Positions 12,059 through 26,400 of a stretch of 64,000 bases of DNA are shown here, piece by piece. Location: the NCBI GenBank assembly GCA_030272155.1, contig CP126191.1:9880501-9944500 (forward strand). The letters run 5' to 3'. This DNA is from Tetradesmus obliquus. Taxonomy: Eukaryota > Chlorophyta > Chlorophyceae > Sphaeropleales > Scenedesmaceae. The notes beneath the pieces are model-generated. The model did not search any database. It saw only the letters and a list, made by a program, of their open reading frames with translations, and was not told where the DNA came from. Both the position numbers and the translations under genes were made by a program. The first letter of the stretch is position 1. Each line of letters starts with the position of its first letter.

Positions 12059-14776
12059 CCCTCGGCGTTATTTGAGTGGCCCCATGCGCCTCGTCTGGCT
12101 CCTTCGTGGGTGGGCCTGCAGCCCAACTTTGGTGACTTGGTAGTTTGGGTGGCTCCATTGATCCAGCACAGCCATGCCCAGGATGCAAGTCGGAGAATCA
12201 GCTCAGTCCTTCAGGCCGTTCAATTGGTTGCAAGCTACGTGCCCAGCTTCAAGAAACTGTGCGGCGTTGTGGATAATAGAGAGCGCTGTGCAGGCTTGCG
12301 CGTGATTTAGCAGTACATGCCTGCAGCATTGAGGCCAAGCGCAGGTGGCACAGATGCAGACACCTTGCAGAGTCGCCCGCAGCTGTGGTTGATGAACATG
12401 TCTGTGACTGTGAGAGGGGCCTGTTACAGGGGTGGGCAAGCTATCACCCTATAGTGAATGTGAGGATGCACTTCCGGACCACGCGTTAATGCTACGTATG
12501 AACTATGCTGCCGGCAGGATAACAGCTCTCATGTTTGCGTGCAACGTGAGCTTTGAACAAGGCAGCAGACGGATACCTTGGAGTGGTGCTGGTTTGAGTT
12601 TTTGGTTGCTTGCGGCAAGAGAGGGGTGTGGGGAGGTGTGGGGGAGTGGTGAGAAGCACGTGCTTGCGGCAACTTTTACATGTGGCGCGTGTTGACAAAC
12701 ACCGCATGTTGGCTAGCCCTAATTGCGGCTTTCTTATAGACACTGCATGGTGACTTTCCCTAATAGCAGCTTTCTGATAGACACTGCATGGTGGCTGTTC
12801 CCAGAGCAGCTTTTTAAATAGACACCGCCTGGCGGCTATCGCTGATACCGGCTTTTTGTTGGACACTGCATGGTGGCTATCCCTAGTAGCAGCTTTCTAA
12901 TAGGCAACGCCTGGCGGCTATCCCTAGTAGCAGCTTTCTGACAGACACTGCCTAGCGGCTATCGCTGATACCGGCTTTTTGACAGACACTGCATGGTGGC
13001 TATCCCCAGCAGCAGCTTTCTGACTCCGCCTGGCGGCTATTGCTGATACCAGCTTTTGGATATACACCGCCTGGCGGCGATTACTGATAACAGCTTCTTG
13101 ATGAACATCGCATGGTGGCTATCATGAGGAAGCAGTATGGCACAGTCAGCCCTGCAGATTACACCATTCAGCAGCCCGCCGAAGGCGGCTGGCTCATGTT
13201 GTACAAGAGACGCATGTTGGCGTTGCAAGCATTCCTGTGGCAGTTAGTGATGGTGCCACACCCACATGTACTATATACTCTCTCTCTCTCTTTCTCTCAA
13301 CTTCTGTGGCAGCGTGTTGGCATTGTGTTGCTAGAGACGCGAACGCTAGCGTAGAGCGCCTGAAGCTGGCACTGCAAGGACGATGCAGCTCTCTCTAGAG
13401 ATCTCCGCATGTGTGTCCGATGTTTTGAGGGATGGCAAAAGTCGTTTTACGCTAGCAGCACAGCACTGCAACGACGTGGCAGCTTGCTGGAGGCACCCAT
13501 GCATCACCCACTTGTGGGGCTGCAGCCCCACAGCCAGCTTGCTGGGCAGAGCAGGCTTAGCAGTGCTGCTCGGCGCACCATTCGAAGTTGAAGCAGCCAT
13601 GATGGCCTGGGGGGCCCTTCTCGCTATGTGAGTACGCAATATGCTGCATCGTGCTTGTAATGTTTGCCTGCATGCACATTATAGCTCTTTATACCATACA
13701 CGCTGCATGCCTGAAGCTCAGCAGGCTAGCTCGCTGCCTGTCTGTGTGCTCTGGCAGCGGATACGAGATACAGCAGGCGCCTGGTCGCTGCATCCGCTTC
13801 TGCTGCGGCGGCGCTTGACTTGTCATCACGGTCCTTCCGGATCATGGAGCCGTATCACTTTGTCTTTTTACATGTACACATGCTGCGGCTGTGTGTTCAC
13901 TGCGGCGGCTGTGTAACGTGTACGATGGCCGCCAGGCTGCTTCCAAGCACACCCTGCACTGGGTCTGCAGGGCTTCAACAGTGACACTGTGCGTTTTTGC
14001 GCGTGTGAGCAGGGCGTCTTTTAAACCAAGCATTGTTCTCGGCCCGGCCTGGCGACGCCATGCGAGTGACTGCCATTAACAAGCAGTGCCACAGCTGTGG
14101 CTGCAGCTGTGTATCCACACCGTGCGGGCCGTGTGGGGTCCTGCAGCCTGCAGGGCCCTGAGGGCGTGTACTGTAAACTTTGCAGTCAGCAATCCCACAA
14201 AGCATATACTCTTGGTGACTGCAGACAAGCTGTTGCTTGTTATCCACGGCGGCACAGTTGCCATTGGCTGATGCTGCAGCTGTCTCAGCTGTTTGCTCAC
14301 TTTTGGCTGGCTGTGCTGACCATCAGCATGCATACGTCTGACGCTGTCAGCTGCTACCTGCGGCAGCTGAGTTTATGCACAATGGTTTGTATGGATGCTA
14401 GCTGTCTGGCGTGGGCTGTGTATGCGTTTTGCAGAAGCAGCACTTGTGGTGTGTCAAACCCTTCCGGTTCTAGAGTTCAGGTGACGACAGCGAGCACTTG
14501 AACTTTGGCAGATGCACGGCGCGTGCCCCAGTATCCATGACCATCACTTCATTATAAATCTTAATCGGCTGATTCTCTAGAACAGTGCACGTCCTCCATC
14601 TGGTTGCCGCTTGAAGCAAATTTGAATTTGTTGATGAACTATACCTGTGCTGCAAGCTCCAAAGCCATCGAGGAACTCCGATATATGGTTTGCATAGATT
14701 AGCCGTGCAAGTGTAAGGATCACGCTGGTAGCAGGCCTGTGAAGGCAACAGCAGGAGTGCACGCACAGGACACACG
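12059..14776. other. Intergenic, NirK to MSH2; tandem array, no gene recognised
   Basis: Contains the 41-bp array described separately and a (CT)n run at 13275-13300. Frames of 60-134 codons occur on both strands, but none has recognisable motifs, and I do not call any of them. The last part should hold the MSH2 promoter and 5' UTR. Confidence 0.4.
12693..13130 (+). repeat. 41-bp tandem array, about 11 units
   Basis: Units of about 41 bp share the core gacactgcatggtggctat followed by ccctagtagcagctttctga. Two sub-types alternate irregularly: a 'tgcatggtgg…ccctag' type and a 'cgcctggcgg…gctgataccggctttttg' type. The copies have diverged by several substitutions each, so the array is older than the 51-bp minisatellite downstream of MSH2. 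Confidence 0.85.
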
Positions 14777-15749
14777 ATGGTGCTCGAGGCAAAGACAGGT
14801 GCTCCGGAGCTTGCTTTGGACTCATCCTTGCAGGCAGGGTTCTGCAAATGGTTCCAAAGCCTGCCTCAGGTGCGTGGCGTTCTTCTGGTGCAGCAGTAGC
14901 GGTCGCGGGTGGGCAGCAGTAGCAGCAGGGGATTGTGGCAGGTCATGCAGCATCTCCCGCTTGTTCACTTACATGCCAAAGCATAAGGATTTTCCTCTCC
15001 TCTCCAATGTTTGCAGCAGCATGTGCAGGCCACGACAGTCAGCATGACAACGTTAACACATACAAGCACCTGCTTGCGTGTTGCATGCCACTGTTTGAAC
15101 CCTGCAGGACCCCCAAGTGGTACGCTTCTTCGACCGAAAGGTGCGTTTTTAAAATGCCCTCTGCTCCTGCACCATGTTGTACACACCATTCATCTAGCAG
15201 CGTTACACTTGCCAAACTTCAAGTGCCAAGTTGGCAGGCACATCACAAGCCAGGCACCATGCACACCACAGCTGCACACGCCACACATGCTGCTGTTCAT
15301 CATCGCTGCTGCCTCCTTGTCCTACATACTTTATACCAGCTACCACTCTGCAGCACCAATCAATATAACATGCATGCACACCAGTCAACAAGCTCCACCT
15401 TACCACCCTACCACCACCACCCTCCATATACACCCGCAGGGCTTCTACTCTGTGCATGGCGAGAGTGCGCTCTTCATCGCCCGAGACTTCTACCGCACAC
15501 TGGCAGTAGTGAAGTACCTTGGAGGCCCGCCTCCTGCAAGCACACCAGGCAGCAAAGCAGCAGCAGCAGCAGCCACGCCCAAGCCTGCAGGAAACGGCAG
15601 CAGCAGCAGCAGCGGCCGCGCAGGCCTCGCGTCAGTCACATTGAACCAGAGCCTGTTTGAGAGTGTTATCAGGGCGCTGCTGCTGGAGGGCGGGCAGCAC
15701 AGCGTGCAGCTCTGGGAGGGCGCGGGAGCAAACTGGAGCCTTGCGCGGT

Positions 15750-15793
<44 letters not shown>

Positions 15794-16388
15794 GCCGCCG
15801 CAGCAGCAGCAGCAGCAGCACGTGGTGTGGCATGATGAGTCGCAGGAGTTTTTAATGGCACAGGCAGCTTGAGGCGCCTGCCTGGCGAGTGATGACAAGC
15901 TGTTGCATGCCGGCGAGCAGCATCATCAGCTAAGCACGCGCGCCACGTTGTCCTGCAGCACGCACACACAGGCAGCGGCACCAGCAGCAGCAGCAGCCAC
16001 GCCAGCAGCCCATGCCTATCACAGCTCTCAGCATCTCCCTCTGGTGTTGCCCTCAACATGCTCCCCCTACATACCACACACTGGCTGTCTCACCATGCCC
16101 AAACACACTTCACTTACCACTGCTTCATCTACAACTGTTCGACAGGCAAGCTTCCCCGGGGCGCCTGTCAGCCTTTGAGGACGCCCTCTTCCGCGGCTCA
16201 GCAGCAGCAGGCTCCGGCGATGCGGGGCTGTCTGCTGCGGCTGCAGCAGCTGCTGAGGTGCCACTGCTGGCCGCGGTGTGGCTGGGCAGCAGCGAAGGCC
16301 AGCGGGTGGTGGGCGTGGCATTCCTGGATGCAGCAACAAGGTGGGTGCGGCATGGCCGGCATTGTTCTGCCTGACATCAAGCACACAA

Positions 16389-16435
<47 letters not shown>

Positions 16436-16633
16436 AGCTCCTGCTGGTACAGGGCTGTCACGTAGGCTCCTCAGGCAGTAGCTGCACTGGAGCTGCCTTC
16501 ACCTTGACGGCTACTGTGACACCAGCTTGCAGCGTAACCTTGGATGCGCGTGCTTCCTGTGTGCACCCTGCAATCTCGTAAGCCCCATGACCACTTGCGC
16601 CCCTTGTGTGCTGTGCGATTTGCGCTCAACATC

Positions 16634-16668
<35 letters not shown>

Positions 16669-17392
16669 AGGCGCCTGGGTGCGTGTGAGCTGCCAGATGA
16701 CGACCACTTCTGCAGCCTTGAGGCGCTGCTGATGCAGCTAGGCGTGAAGGAGGTGGCGCTGCCACAGCTGGGGGGCGGAAAAGGCAGTGGTGCGACACAG
16801 GCAGATGCAGGTGAGCCGGCATCGAGTGTGGCATACGGTATGCTGCTGTTTGTGGTCTTGCACAACTGCTGGGTGTGAAGGAGGTGGCGCTGCCACAGCT
16901 GGGGGGCGGCAAGGATGGCGCGACACAGGCAGACGCAGGTGAGAGGAGTAGAGCGTGTGCTGCTGCTGCTGCTGCTGCCTGGTGCATGCTTTTGACGCTT
17001 CTCCCGCTGTGTTGTCTGTCGGTTGGTGCTCGGGTGCATGTGTGCTAATGCTGGAGGCGAGCAGCTGCAGTGAAGAGCGCGAGGCTGTTCAGGCTTGTGT
17101 TGTCTAGGGCGTCAAGCATTGTGTAGTTTATCCACGTAGCATCACCTGTGCGTCTCAAACATGCGCTGCAGGCACGCCAGGTGGCACAGCCGCCACGCCG
17201 CCCACCACAGGCGGCAAGGGAGGCTCAGGCGCTGGTGCGGCGGCAGCAGCAGCGGAGGGCCGGCGGCTGCGTGACGCGCTGGCGCGTGTGGGCGTGATGG
17301 GCAGCGAGGCTGGCCGCAGCAGCTTTGCTACAAAACATCTGGAGCAGGACCTGGCTCGGCTGCTGGAGGTGAGAGCTGCGGCAAGGTTCTGC

Positions 17393-17438
<46 letters not shown>

Positions 17439-20400
17439 GCAGCAGGTGGCTTCATATGCTTTCCGCTGCTTAGCTCCAGGTCTGTGTGCGGGGTAGCATG
17501 CTTGTGTGCAACTGCGGCAGTCGCAGCGTGCTTAGGCGCGCTGGCGCGCGAGGGCGTGATGGGCAGCGAGGCGGCCCGCAGCAGCTTTGCCACCAAGCAC
17601 CTGGAGCAGGACCTGGCGCGGCTGCTGGCGCTGAGGAGCAGTGCTGTTTTCTGGCAGCACATGAGCTGCTAAATGTGCTTGTGTGCTCTGCTCGGACACA
17701 CTTTTTAGTACCGTCTGCATGGTTACGCGTGTGTCAAGGTGTAGCGTTTTTGCCTGCATGTGTCTGCTGCTCGGCATGGTTTCTTGCATGCTCGCACAAG
17801 CTGCAGCAGCTGTCCCTTGCTTTGGAAAAAATATCATATCTCTGCCAGACGTGCGCCATAACACGCGTAGTCCGTGTGTCGCCCATCCTGTGGCACTGCC
17901 TCATGCAGAGCAGCTCTGTGAAGCAGGACAGCGTCGCCCCCTTAACACCACCTGTTCTGACCCAACTGTGGTGCATCGCCCTCTTCCTGTGCTGCCTGCT
18001 GCTGCCTTGATGCGTCACACTCTATGCCGTGCACAGCAGCACAGGGACGTTCCTCCCGCTACCGCCTGCTTTGACCCACCCATTGAGATGATCATTTCAT
18101 TTTTCGCCGCCCGCCGCTGCTGCACTCTGTCACACTTTGTGCCATGCAGAGTGGCTCTGTAGAGCAGCACAGGGACGTGCTGGAGCGGCCGTGTGCTGCT
18201 GCCGCGCTGGCGGGCCTGCTGGCCTTTGCCAGCCTCAGCAGTGACGCCAGCGGCATGGGCAAGCACAGCCTGGCACTGTATGACCCTGGCAGGTGAGGTG
18301 GCGAGGCGTGCATTCACACGTGCATCATGCTTGTCGTTTGTGCAATTTGATTGGTGTGCTGGCTGACGTGAGCATGCGGCATGGGCAAGCACAGCCTGGC
18401 GCTGTACGACCCCGGCAGGTGAGAGGGCCGGGCGTGCACCGATGTATCTTGCTCGTCATTTGCGCTGTTTGATAGGTGTGCTGGCTGATGTGAGCATGCG
18501 GCCTGGGCAAGCACAGCCTGGCACTGTACAATCCCAGCAGGTGAGAGGGCCGGGCGTGCACCGATGTATCTTGCTTGTCGTTTGTGCAATTTGATTGGTG
18601 TGCTGGCTGACGTGAGCATGCGGCATGGGCAAGCACAGCCTGGCGCTGTACGACGCCGGCAGGTGAGAGGGCCGGGCGTGCACCGATGTATCTTGCTCGT
18701 CATTTGCGCTGTTTGATAGGTGTGCTGGCTGATGTGAGCATGCGGCCTGGGCAAGCACAGCCTGGCACTGTACAATCCCAGCAGGCGAGGTGGCGCGGCG
18801 TGCACGTATGTATCTTGCTCGTCACTTGTGTTGTCTGATACGGTTGCTGGCTTATGTGAGCAGCTGCCTGGGCAAGCATACCCTGGCGCTGTACGACCTG
18901 GGCAGGTGAGGTGGCGAGGGGTGGATGTGTGTATGACGTGCTCTTGTTGCGTACGTGTGGTTTGTGCTCGTGTTTTGGACTTGTGTTTTGTGCTGTTGTT
19001 AATCCCACTCTGCGCTTCAGCTGGCAGCAGCTCTCGTGTTTTTATTCGTGTGAAGTGCAGATGCATGGTCAAGCCTGTATGTACCTGGCACGGAGGGCAG
19101 GTGCATGACCAGGCCTGTACTCAACCGTCACGGAAATAACATGCAACGCTCTGTTATCTGCTGCCGCGCGCAGGTTCATGCGGCTGGACGCTGCTGCCGT
19201 GCGCGCGCTGAACGTGCTGCCGCAGCGCCTGGATGGCTCCGCCAGCTTCAGCCTGTTTGGCATCATGGCCCGAGGCAAGACGGCCATGGGCAAGCGCCTG
19301 CTCAAGGTGCGGCGGCAGGCTGGGGTCCGAACTTGTTTGTGTGTGATGTTGCTTGCATGGCGACGCCATTGCGTGCCTGCAAGACGGCCATGGGCAAGCG
19401 CCTGCTCAAGGTGCGGCAGGAACGCAATTGCTGGTCTGCGGTTTGTTGTGATTATTGCACCTGCAATGTTGGAGTGTCATGTTGGCGGTCTGCAAGACGG
19501 CCATGGGCAAGCGCCTGCTCAAGGTGCGGCGGGATACTTTTTTCTATATGTTTGTGTGTGCCTGCAAGACGGCTATGGGCAAGCACCAAGATGCAAGATG
19601 CAAGATGCCTGTGTGTGCCTGCAAGACAGCTATGGGAAGCGCCTGCTCAAGGTGCGACAGGGAACGCAACTGCTGATCTGCGCTTGCTTGTGAGTGCTGC
19701 GGTGGTGATGTTGTTGGAGTCCGTGTTGGCGCTCTGCCAGACAGTTATGGGCAAGCGCCTGCTCAAGGTGCGGCGGGAGCTGCTGCAGGCTCTGTTGATG
19801 TCCTTGTCTGCTTAGACATGCTGCTGGCACCTGCCCTAATGGCTTGTGCTGGGTTGCCGTACAGTCATGATCAACAATCCGTGCATAATGTACTGTCCTT
19901 TCAAATGCTTGTACGCTTGCTGTGTCTTTGCAGGCGTAGCTCAAGGCGCCGCTGGTGGAGCCTGCAGCCTTCCAGCACACTGGCACACTAAGACATACAG
20001 CACTTACATAACCATAACCACACTCCACCGTACTTGTCGTGTTTGTCGTACAACAGCTGGGTGTATATGTATGCTGATGTGTTGTACTGTCATGTGGCGC
20101 AGGCCTGGCTCAAGGCACCACTGGTGGAGCCTGCGGCCATCCAGCGAGACTGCTGAGGGCTTGCTCCTGGCGCCTGCCCTAGCGCTTAGTGCTGACTTGT
20201 CCTGATTCATCCTCAAAAGCCTGTGTATCAAAGTTTAGCGAGCTGCTTTCCTGCTGGCTTGCTGTCCCTGTGTGCAGGCGTGGCTCAAGGCGCCGCTGGT
20301 GGACCCTGCAGCCATCCAGCAGCGGCTGGACATCGTGGAGGCAATGGTGGCTGACCAGGGCTTACGGGAGGCGGTGCGTGACGCGCTGCGAGGTGAGGTA

Positions 20401-23400
20401 CTTTCTGCACAGCTTCCTTTTACGGCTCAGTTACTTTTCAGGTTGCTTTTCTGACAATATGGAGGCGATGGTGGCTGATCAGGGCCTGCGCGAGGCGGTG
20501 CGCGACGCGCTGAGAGGTGAATTCGGAACAGGGATGCAGGCCGCCATGCTGTGCCAGCTGCAACATCGCCGCTGGCAATTACGTGGCATCGTGTGTGCCT
20601 TGTAGCCCGCGCACAGGCGCAGCCATCCAGCAGCGGCCGGACATTGTGGAGGCGATGGTGGCTGACCAGGGCCTACGTGAGGCGGTGCGCGATGCGCTGC
20701 GAGGTGAGGTGCTGAACAGTACATTCTGCACAGCTTGCACCGATTGGTCATGTACTCCTTGTTAATGGTGGCTGACCAGGGCCTACGTGAGGCGGTGCGC
20801 AATGCGCTGCGAGGTGAGGTGCTGAACGGTACATTCTGCACAGCTTGCACCGATTGGTCATGTACTCCTTGTTAATGGTGGCTGACCAGGGCCTACGTGA
20901 GGCGGTGCGCGATGCGCTGCGAGGTGAGGTGCTGAACAGTACATTCTGCACAGCTTGCACCGATTGGTCATGTACTCCTTGTTAATGGTGGCTGACCAGG
21001 GCCTACGTGAGGCGGTGCGCGATGCGCTGCGAGGTGAGGTGCTGAACAGTACATTCTGCACAGCTTGCACCGATTGGTCATGTACTCCTTGTTAATAGTG
21101 GCTGACCAGGGCCTACCAGAGGCGGTGCGCGATGCGCTGCGAGGTGAGGTGCTGAACGGTACATTCTGCACAGCTTGCACCGATTGGTCATGTACTCCTT
21201 GTTGATGGTGGCTGACCAGGGTCTACCAGAGGCGGTGCACGACGCGCTGCGAGGTGAGCCACGGCCTGCGTAGCTTGCACTCACGGCTCATCTACTTTGC
21301 ACTGATGGTGACTGACCAGAGCTTATGTGCGGCAGCGCGTGACGCGCTGCGAGGTGAGCTGGCTGCACAGCTCTCACGCACAAGGCCGTTCTTCACTGCT
21401 GTGCATGCATTGCGCTTTGTTCACCTTGCGTATGGGGTCTCTGCATTTTGCACTTGCTGGTGTCTCCTGCAAGGCGCGCATCACCCACTGCTCTCTACCC
21501 CGAATACTCCTCTTCGACCAACTTTTGTGATCAGCAGCACGACAACCCGTGCCCCTGCCGCTGCTTGTGTGCCTGTCATTCAATGCTGCCACTCGCCACC
21601 GCCAGGCATGGCGCACATCGAGCGCTTGTCCCACAAGCTGGAGGCACTTGCGCTTGGCTAGCTGTGTGTTGGATTGCGCGCCTGTCACTAACTTGGCTAT
21701 CATTTGTCGATGTCAATGCATCTGCAACTGCCAGGCATGCCGGACATTGAGCGGCTGTCGCGCAAGCTGGAGGCGCGCCGCGCCAGCCTTGCCGACCTGT
21801 GCCAGCTGTACCGTGCCAGCAGCGTGCTGCCACGGCTGGAGGAGGCGCTGCGCTGCCACGAGGTGCGGCTCCATGACATTTTACATATATATTATATGGT
21901 GTGTAGCACTGCAGGCCTGTGCCAGCTGTACCGCGCCAGCAGCGTGCTGCCACGGCTGGTGGAGGCGCTGCGCTGCCATGAGGTGCGGCTACATGCAACA
22001 AAGCCAGTAGTTAGTGCGTGATGTTTTGCTCCACTTGTGCCAGCTGCATTGCGCCAGCAGCGTGCTGTTGAGGCTGGAGGAGGCGCTGCGCTGCCACGAG
22101 GTGCGTGGCCTGTGCTGTTTCTGCTCTGGATGTGTGCTGTCAGTTGTGTACAAAAAAAGGAATCGCCGCATACTTGGGAGTCGCCACATGCAATGCCACG
22201 GATTGACCATGGGCACAGTGAGAGCTTGCCAATGACGCGTATGCTTCCTTCTGCTGTCATGTCATCGCTTCCTGCTGCTGTCACGCTGCTGCCACCTGAA
22301 TCGTGCAGGGCCCTGCTGCGGAGCTGCTGATCTCGCGCTACGCGGCTCCGCTGGCTGAGCAGCACGATGAGGCGCACCTGACCAAGTTTGAGCTGCTGCT
22401 GGAGGCCAGCCTTGACCTGGAGGCGGTGCCGCAGGAGTACCTGGTCAGCGCCGCCTACGACAGCAGGCTGCAGGTGCGGCTGCCATGTGTTGAACAGGGT
22501 GTGTTTGCTGGAACTGCAGTGTTTGGTTGCAAGGCATTGCTGTACTTGGGTGCACAGGCAGCTGCATCTTGCTGCATGATTTCCACCGCCGTGTTGCATG
22601 CAGCGAAGCACGTGCACCAGGTACAGTGGACTCCAACACACCAACGCGTGTTGCCCCAGGCGGCCGTGCTGCAGGCGCTGCGTGACGATAATCCGGCAGT
22701 GGGGGGCAAGACACTAAATGCCTGCTGCTGCTGCTGCTGCCTGCTGCTGCGCTGCCTGCTGCCTGTTGCGCACCATGCTGCAGGCGCTGCGTGATGACAA
22801 GGACGCGGTCGAGAGTGAGATTGCCAGCCTGGCAGCAGCAGCAGCCAAGGACCTGGGGCTCATACTTGACAAGACCATAAAGCTGGAGTGGCACAAGGTG
22901 CGGCGACATGCCCAGTATGTATTATAAACCATGCTGCTCATCACCAATGTGCAGCAGCCATGGTCGGTTGTATGAACAACCGGCGTTAGTGCGATCATGA
23001 AAGTGCCACCAGGCAGCACAGCCGGTCATCCCCACTACTTCCTGAAGCACTGGTTGTGTCACGAGAACGTGTGTGCAGGCCGCCAACACCAAGACGCGCT
23101 GCCTGCGCATCACCCAGAAGGAGGAGAAGGTGGTACGGGGCAAGCTCAATGCGCGGTGAGGCCCCTGCTGCAGCAGACCCTCTCTAGCAGGCGCACTGCT
23201 GCTGGGATTGTGCCGCAGCTGTGTGATGATAGCGGCATATAACTCGTGCTCACGGCAAGTCACGGAGCAGCTTCCAGCATTTGTTGTGATGCTGATATCC
23301 CATTCCACACGACGCTGATGAAGCATGAGCGCTGGTTACAGATCTGAAATCAAAACTCATGCGGTGTTGCTGTGCTGTGTGCCCTTGCAGCTACATGACG

Positions 23401-26400
23401 CTGGAGACGCGCAAGGACGGCACCCAGCCGCTGTGTGCAGCTAGGAGCAGCCGCATGCTGTTCTGCTTTCAGCACCCTGTGCATATGTTGAAACACATGC
23501 TGTGCTTCTTGCTGCTGTTCATACAGCTACATGACGCTGGAGACGCGCAAGGACGGCACCAAGTTCACCAGCAGGGCGCTCAAGGAGGCAGCGGAGCGCC
23601 AGGCCGAGCTGGCTGGGCGCTACGAGGGCCTGCAGCGGGACCTAGTGGCACAAGTGAGGCGGCGTATGTTTGTAAAGTGACAAAAACACATGGCACGGTG
23701 CTGCCGTGCTGCTTTGATTGCAGCTGGAGAGCCTGGGATGTAATGCCAGCATTGCAAGCAAATATGCCGATGCTGCGTGTGCGTGTCGCCACAGCAGGGT
23801 ATTTGCTGTGAAATTGCGGCTCGCCAGAGCCCATTGGCTGCTGCCAACTGGCTGCTGTGTCTCATCCTTGTCACCTCAAACTCATAATATATGGCGACAA
23901 ACATGCACATTGATACATAGGCAAGTGGTGGGCGTGGCCGCCACACCTTCACCGGGGTGTGGCTGGAGGTGGCAGGCTTGATCGCTCAGCTGGACGCCCT
24001 GCACACACAAGCAGACACACTGATGTGTGTGTCGCCACAGCCAGCTGCGTATGTGGCTCTGTCTCAAACACACTCATGCATATGCCGCCGCTGTTTGCAG
24101 GTGGTGGGTGTTGCTGCCGCCTTCACTGGGGCATGGCTGGAGGTGGCTGGGCTGCAGGCCTGTGGGCTGTTGTCCCACTGCCTGCCCTGCGCATACACAC
24201 ATGCATCACACATCTGTGGGTACCAATGTTGCTGATCGTCGCGTTCATGCACACACAGGTGGTGGGCGTCGCTGCCACCTTCACCGGGGTGTGGCTGGAG
24301 GTGGCTGGCCTCATTGCGGAGCTGGACGTGCTGGGCGGCTTTGCTGACCTGGCGGCTGCTGACCCCACGCGGCCCTACTGCAAGCCGGAGATCCTGGAGC
24401 GGGATGCGGGCGAGCTCGTGATCAAGGTACGTGTACAACTTTGCTTCGTTCCACATGTGTTTTGGGTGTTCTGTGGAACAAGACACGCGTGATGATGGAT
24501 GAGGATACATGGACGATGGCGTACGACAGCGCGCACTCAATGGCCAGTTACTGCTAGGTGTGCGCTGGCAGGTGTGGCTCACCTCAGCCTTGCGCTGCTT
24601 GCGCCCCAAATACACAACTGAGGTCAAATGAGACCCTGTCATAATGGATTGATGCATGCATTTTTCATGTATGTGATGCTGCTGCCTGCCTGCAGGGCTG
24701 CCGCCACCCCTGCGTGGAGGTGCAGGAGGGTGTGGCGTTTGTGGCAAATGACTGCGTCATGCAGCGTGGCAGCAGCTGGTTCAACATCATCACGGGGCCC
24801 AACATGGGCGGCAAGAGCACCTTCATCCGCCAGGTGCGGCGCGGCAGCAGCAGCAGCATCAGCTCTAGTAAGCTGGAGTGCTAGTAGCAAGGGCTCAGGT
24901 GCATGCATAGGCTGTCTGCAGTCGCAGCTATGCTGTCCATGTGTGATGTGCTGGTGATAACTTTTCTCATTCTCACTGTGCTGATCAAATGAAGGTGTAT
25001 TGCTGCCAATGCTCGCCAGGTGTCGACGGCATCGCGACTCAAACAACAAACATATGCGCCAACTCTGCCTGCTTGCCTGCTGTATGCTGTTTTTGCTGTT
25101 TTGCCCCCAGGTGGGCTGCGCGGTGCTGATGGCGCAAATGGGATGCTTCGATACCTAATGTTTGCTGCTGCTGCCTGCCCGCCTGCCTCTGTTTATATCT
25201 CTGCGTGGCCGCAGGTGGGCTGTGTGGTGCTGATGGCGCAGGTGGGCTGCTTCGCCACTTAACGTCTGCTGCTGCTGCCTGCCCGCCTGTCTGTCCTTGT
25301 TTACTACCTTGCCGCAGGTGGGCTGCGTGGTGCTGATGGCGCAGGTGGGCTGCTTCGTGCCGGCTGACTCCGCGCGCATCGCGCCACGCGATGCTATCTT
25401 TGCGCGCGTGGGCGCGGGCGACTGCCAGCAGCGCGGCGTGAGCACCTTCATGGCAGAGATGCTGGAGACGGGCGCCATCCTGCGCGGCGCCAGCAGCAGG
25501 TGCGGCAGTCCTTGCTGGCTAGCTGCGCTATGCGTTGTGGACAACATGCTGTTTGTTGTGCTGTTGATATATGGTGTCGTGGCATGTTGCTGCGGCTGCT
25601 TGTGTCTTGCATTGTCAGTGGTTGCCGCCTGCAGCCCTCTGTGTCACGGGCAGCTGACAGCCTGGCTGCAAGGTGAGGAAGTTCACACATGCCACTGTCA
25701 CAGCTAGCCCTCATCAGGTGCTTTATGTCATAGCAAAGAAAGGCGTTTCCAACAATATGCTTGCCTGCTTGCTTGCCTCTATACAGAGCATTGACACAAC
25801 CATTAAACAACCAACCTGTGCCATGCATGCACAGGCCGCTGATCATCATCGACGAGCTGGGCCGCGGCACCTCCACCTCCTATGCATAACAGTTACACCA
25901 TCACTCAGCGACCAACCTGTTACATGCTTGTTACTTGCCTGCGCAGGTGCTGATAATCATCGACGAGCTGGGCCTCAGCACCTCCACCTTCTATGCATAG
26001 CAGTTACACAGTCCCACAGCGACCAACCTGTTACATGCTTGTTACTTGCCTGCGCAGGTCGCTGATAATCATCGACGAGCTGGGCCGCGGCACCTCCACC
26101 TATGATGGCTTCGGGCTGGCATGGGCCATCGCGGAGCACATCATGCAACACATCGGCGCGCCGGCGCTGTTTGCGACGCACTTCCACGAGCTGACTGACA
26201 TCCGCGGGCCGGGCGGCGTGGCCAACCTACACGTGCAGACGCAGCTGGACGATGCCACAGGTGCGTGTGTTAGAGATGTGCATGTCTGCTCCCCTGATGG
26301 TGTTGTCGCATAGCGTTTGCGCTGTCTGGCATTTCATGCAACGCAGCTGTTTGGCGCCGCGAAATCCTGGATGGCCCGCCTTCTGTGATTGCGCGCACGC

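Noticed and set aside
14097-14501. 134-codon frame upstream of MSH2
   Set aside because: No motif and Cys/Trp/His-rich composition unlike the real exons here; probably 5' flank.
19105-19815. 236-codon frame over the MSH2 exon 8 copies
   Set aside because: Out of frame with MSH2 and produced by stop-free duplicates; the spliced MSH2 model accounts for exon 8.
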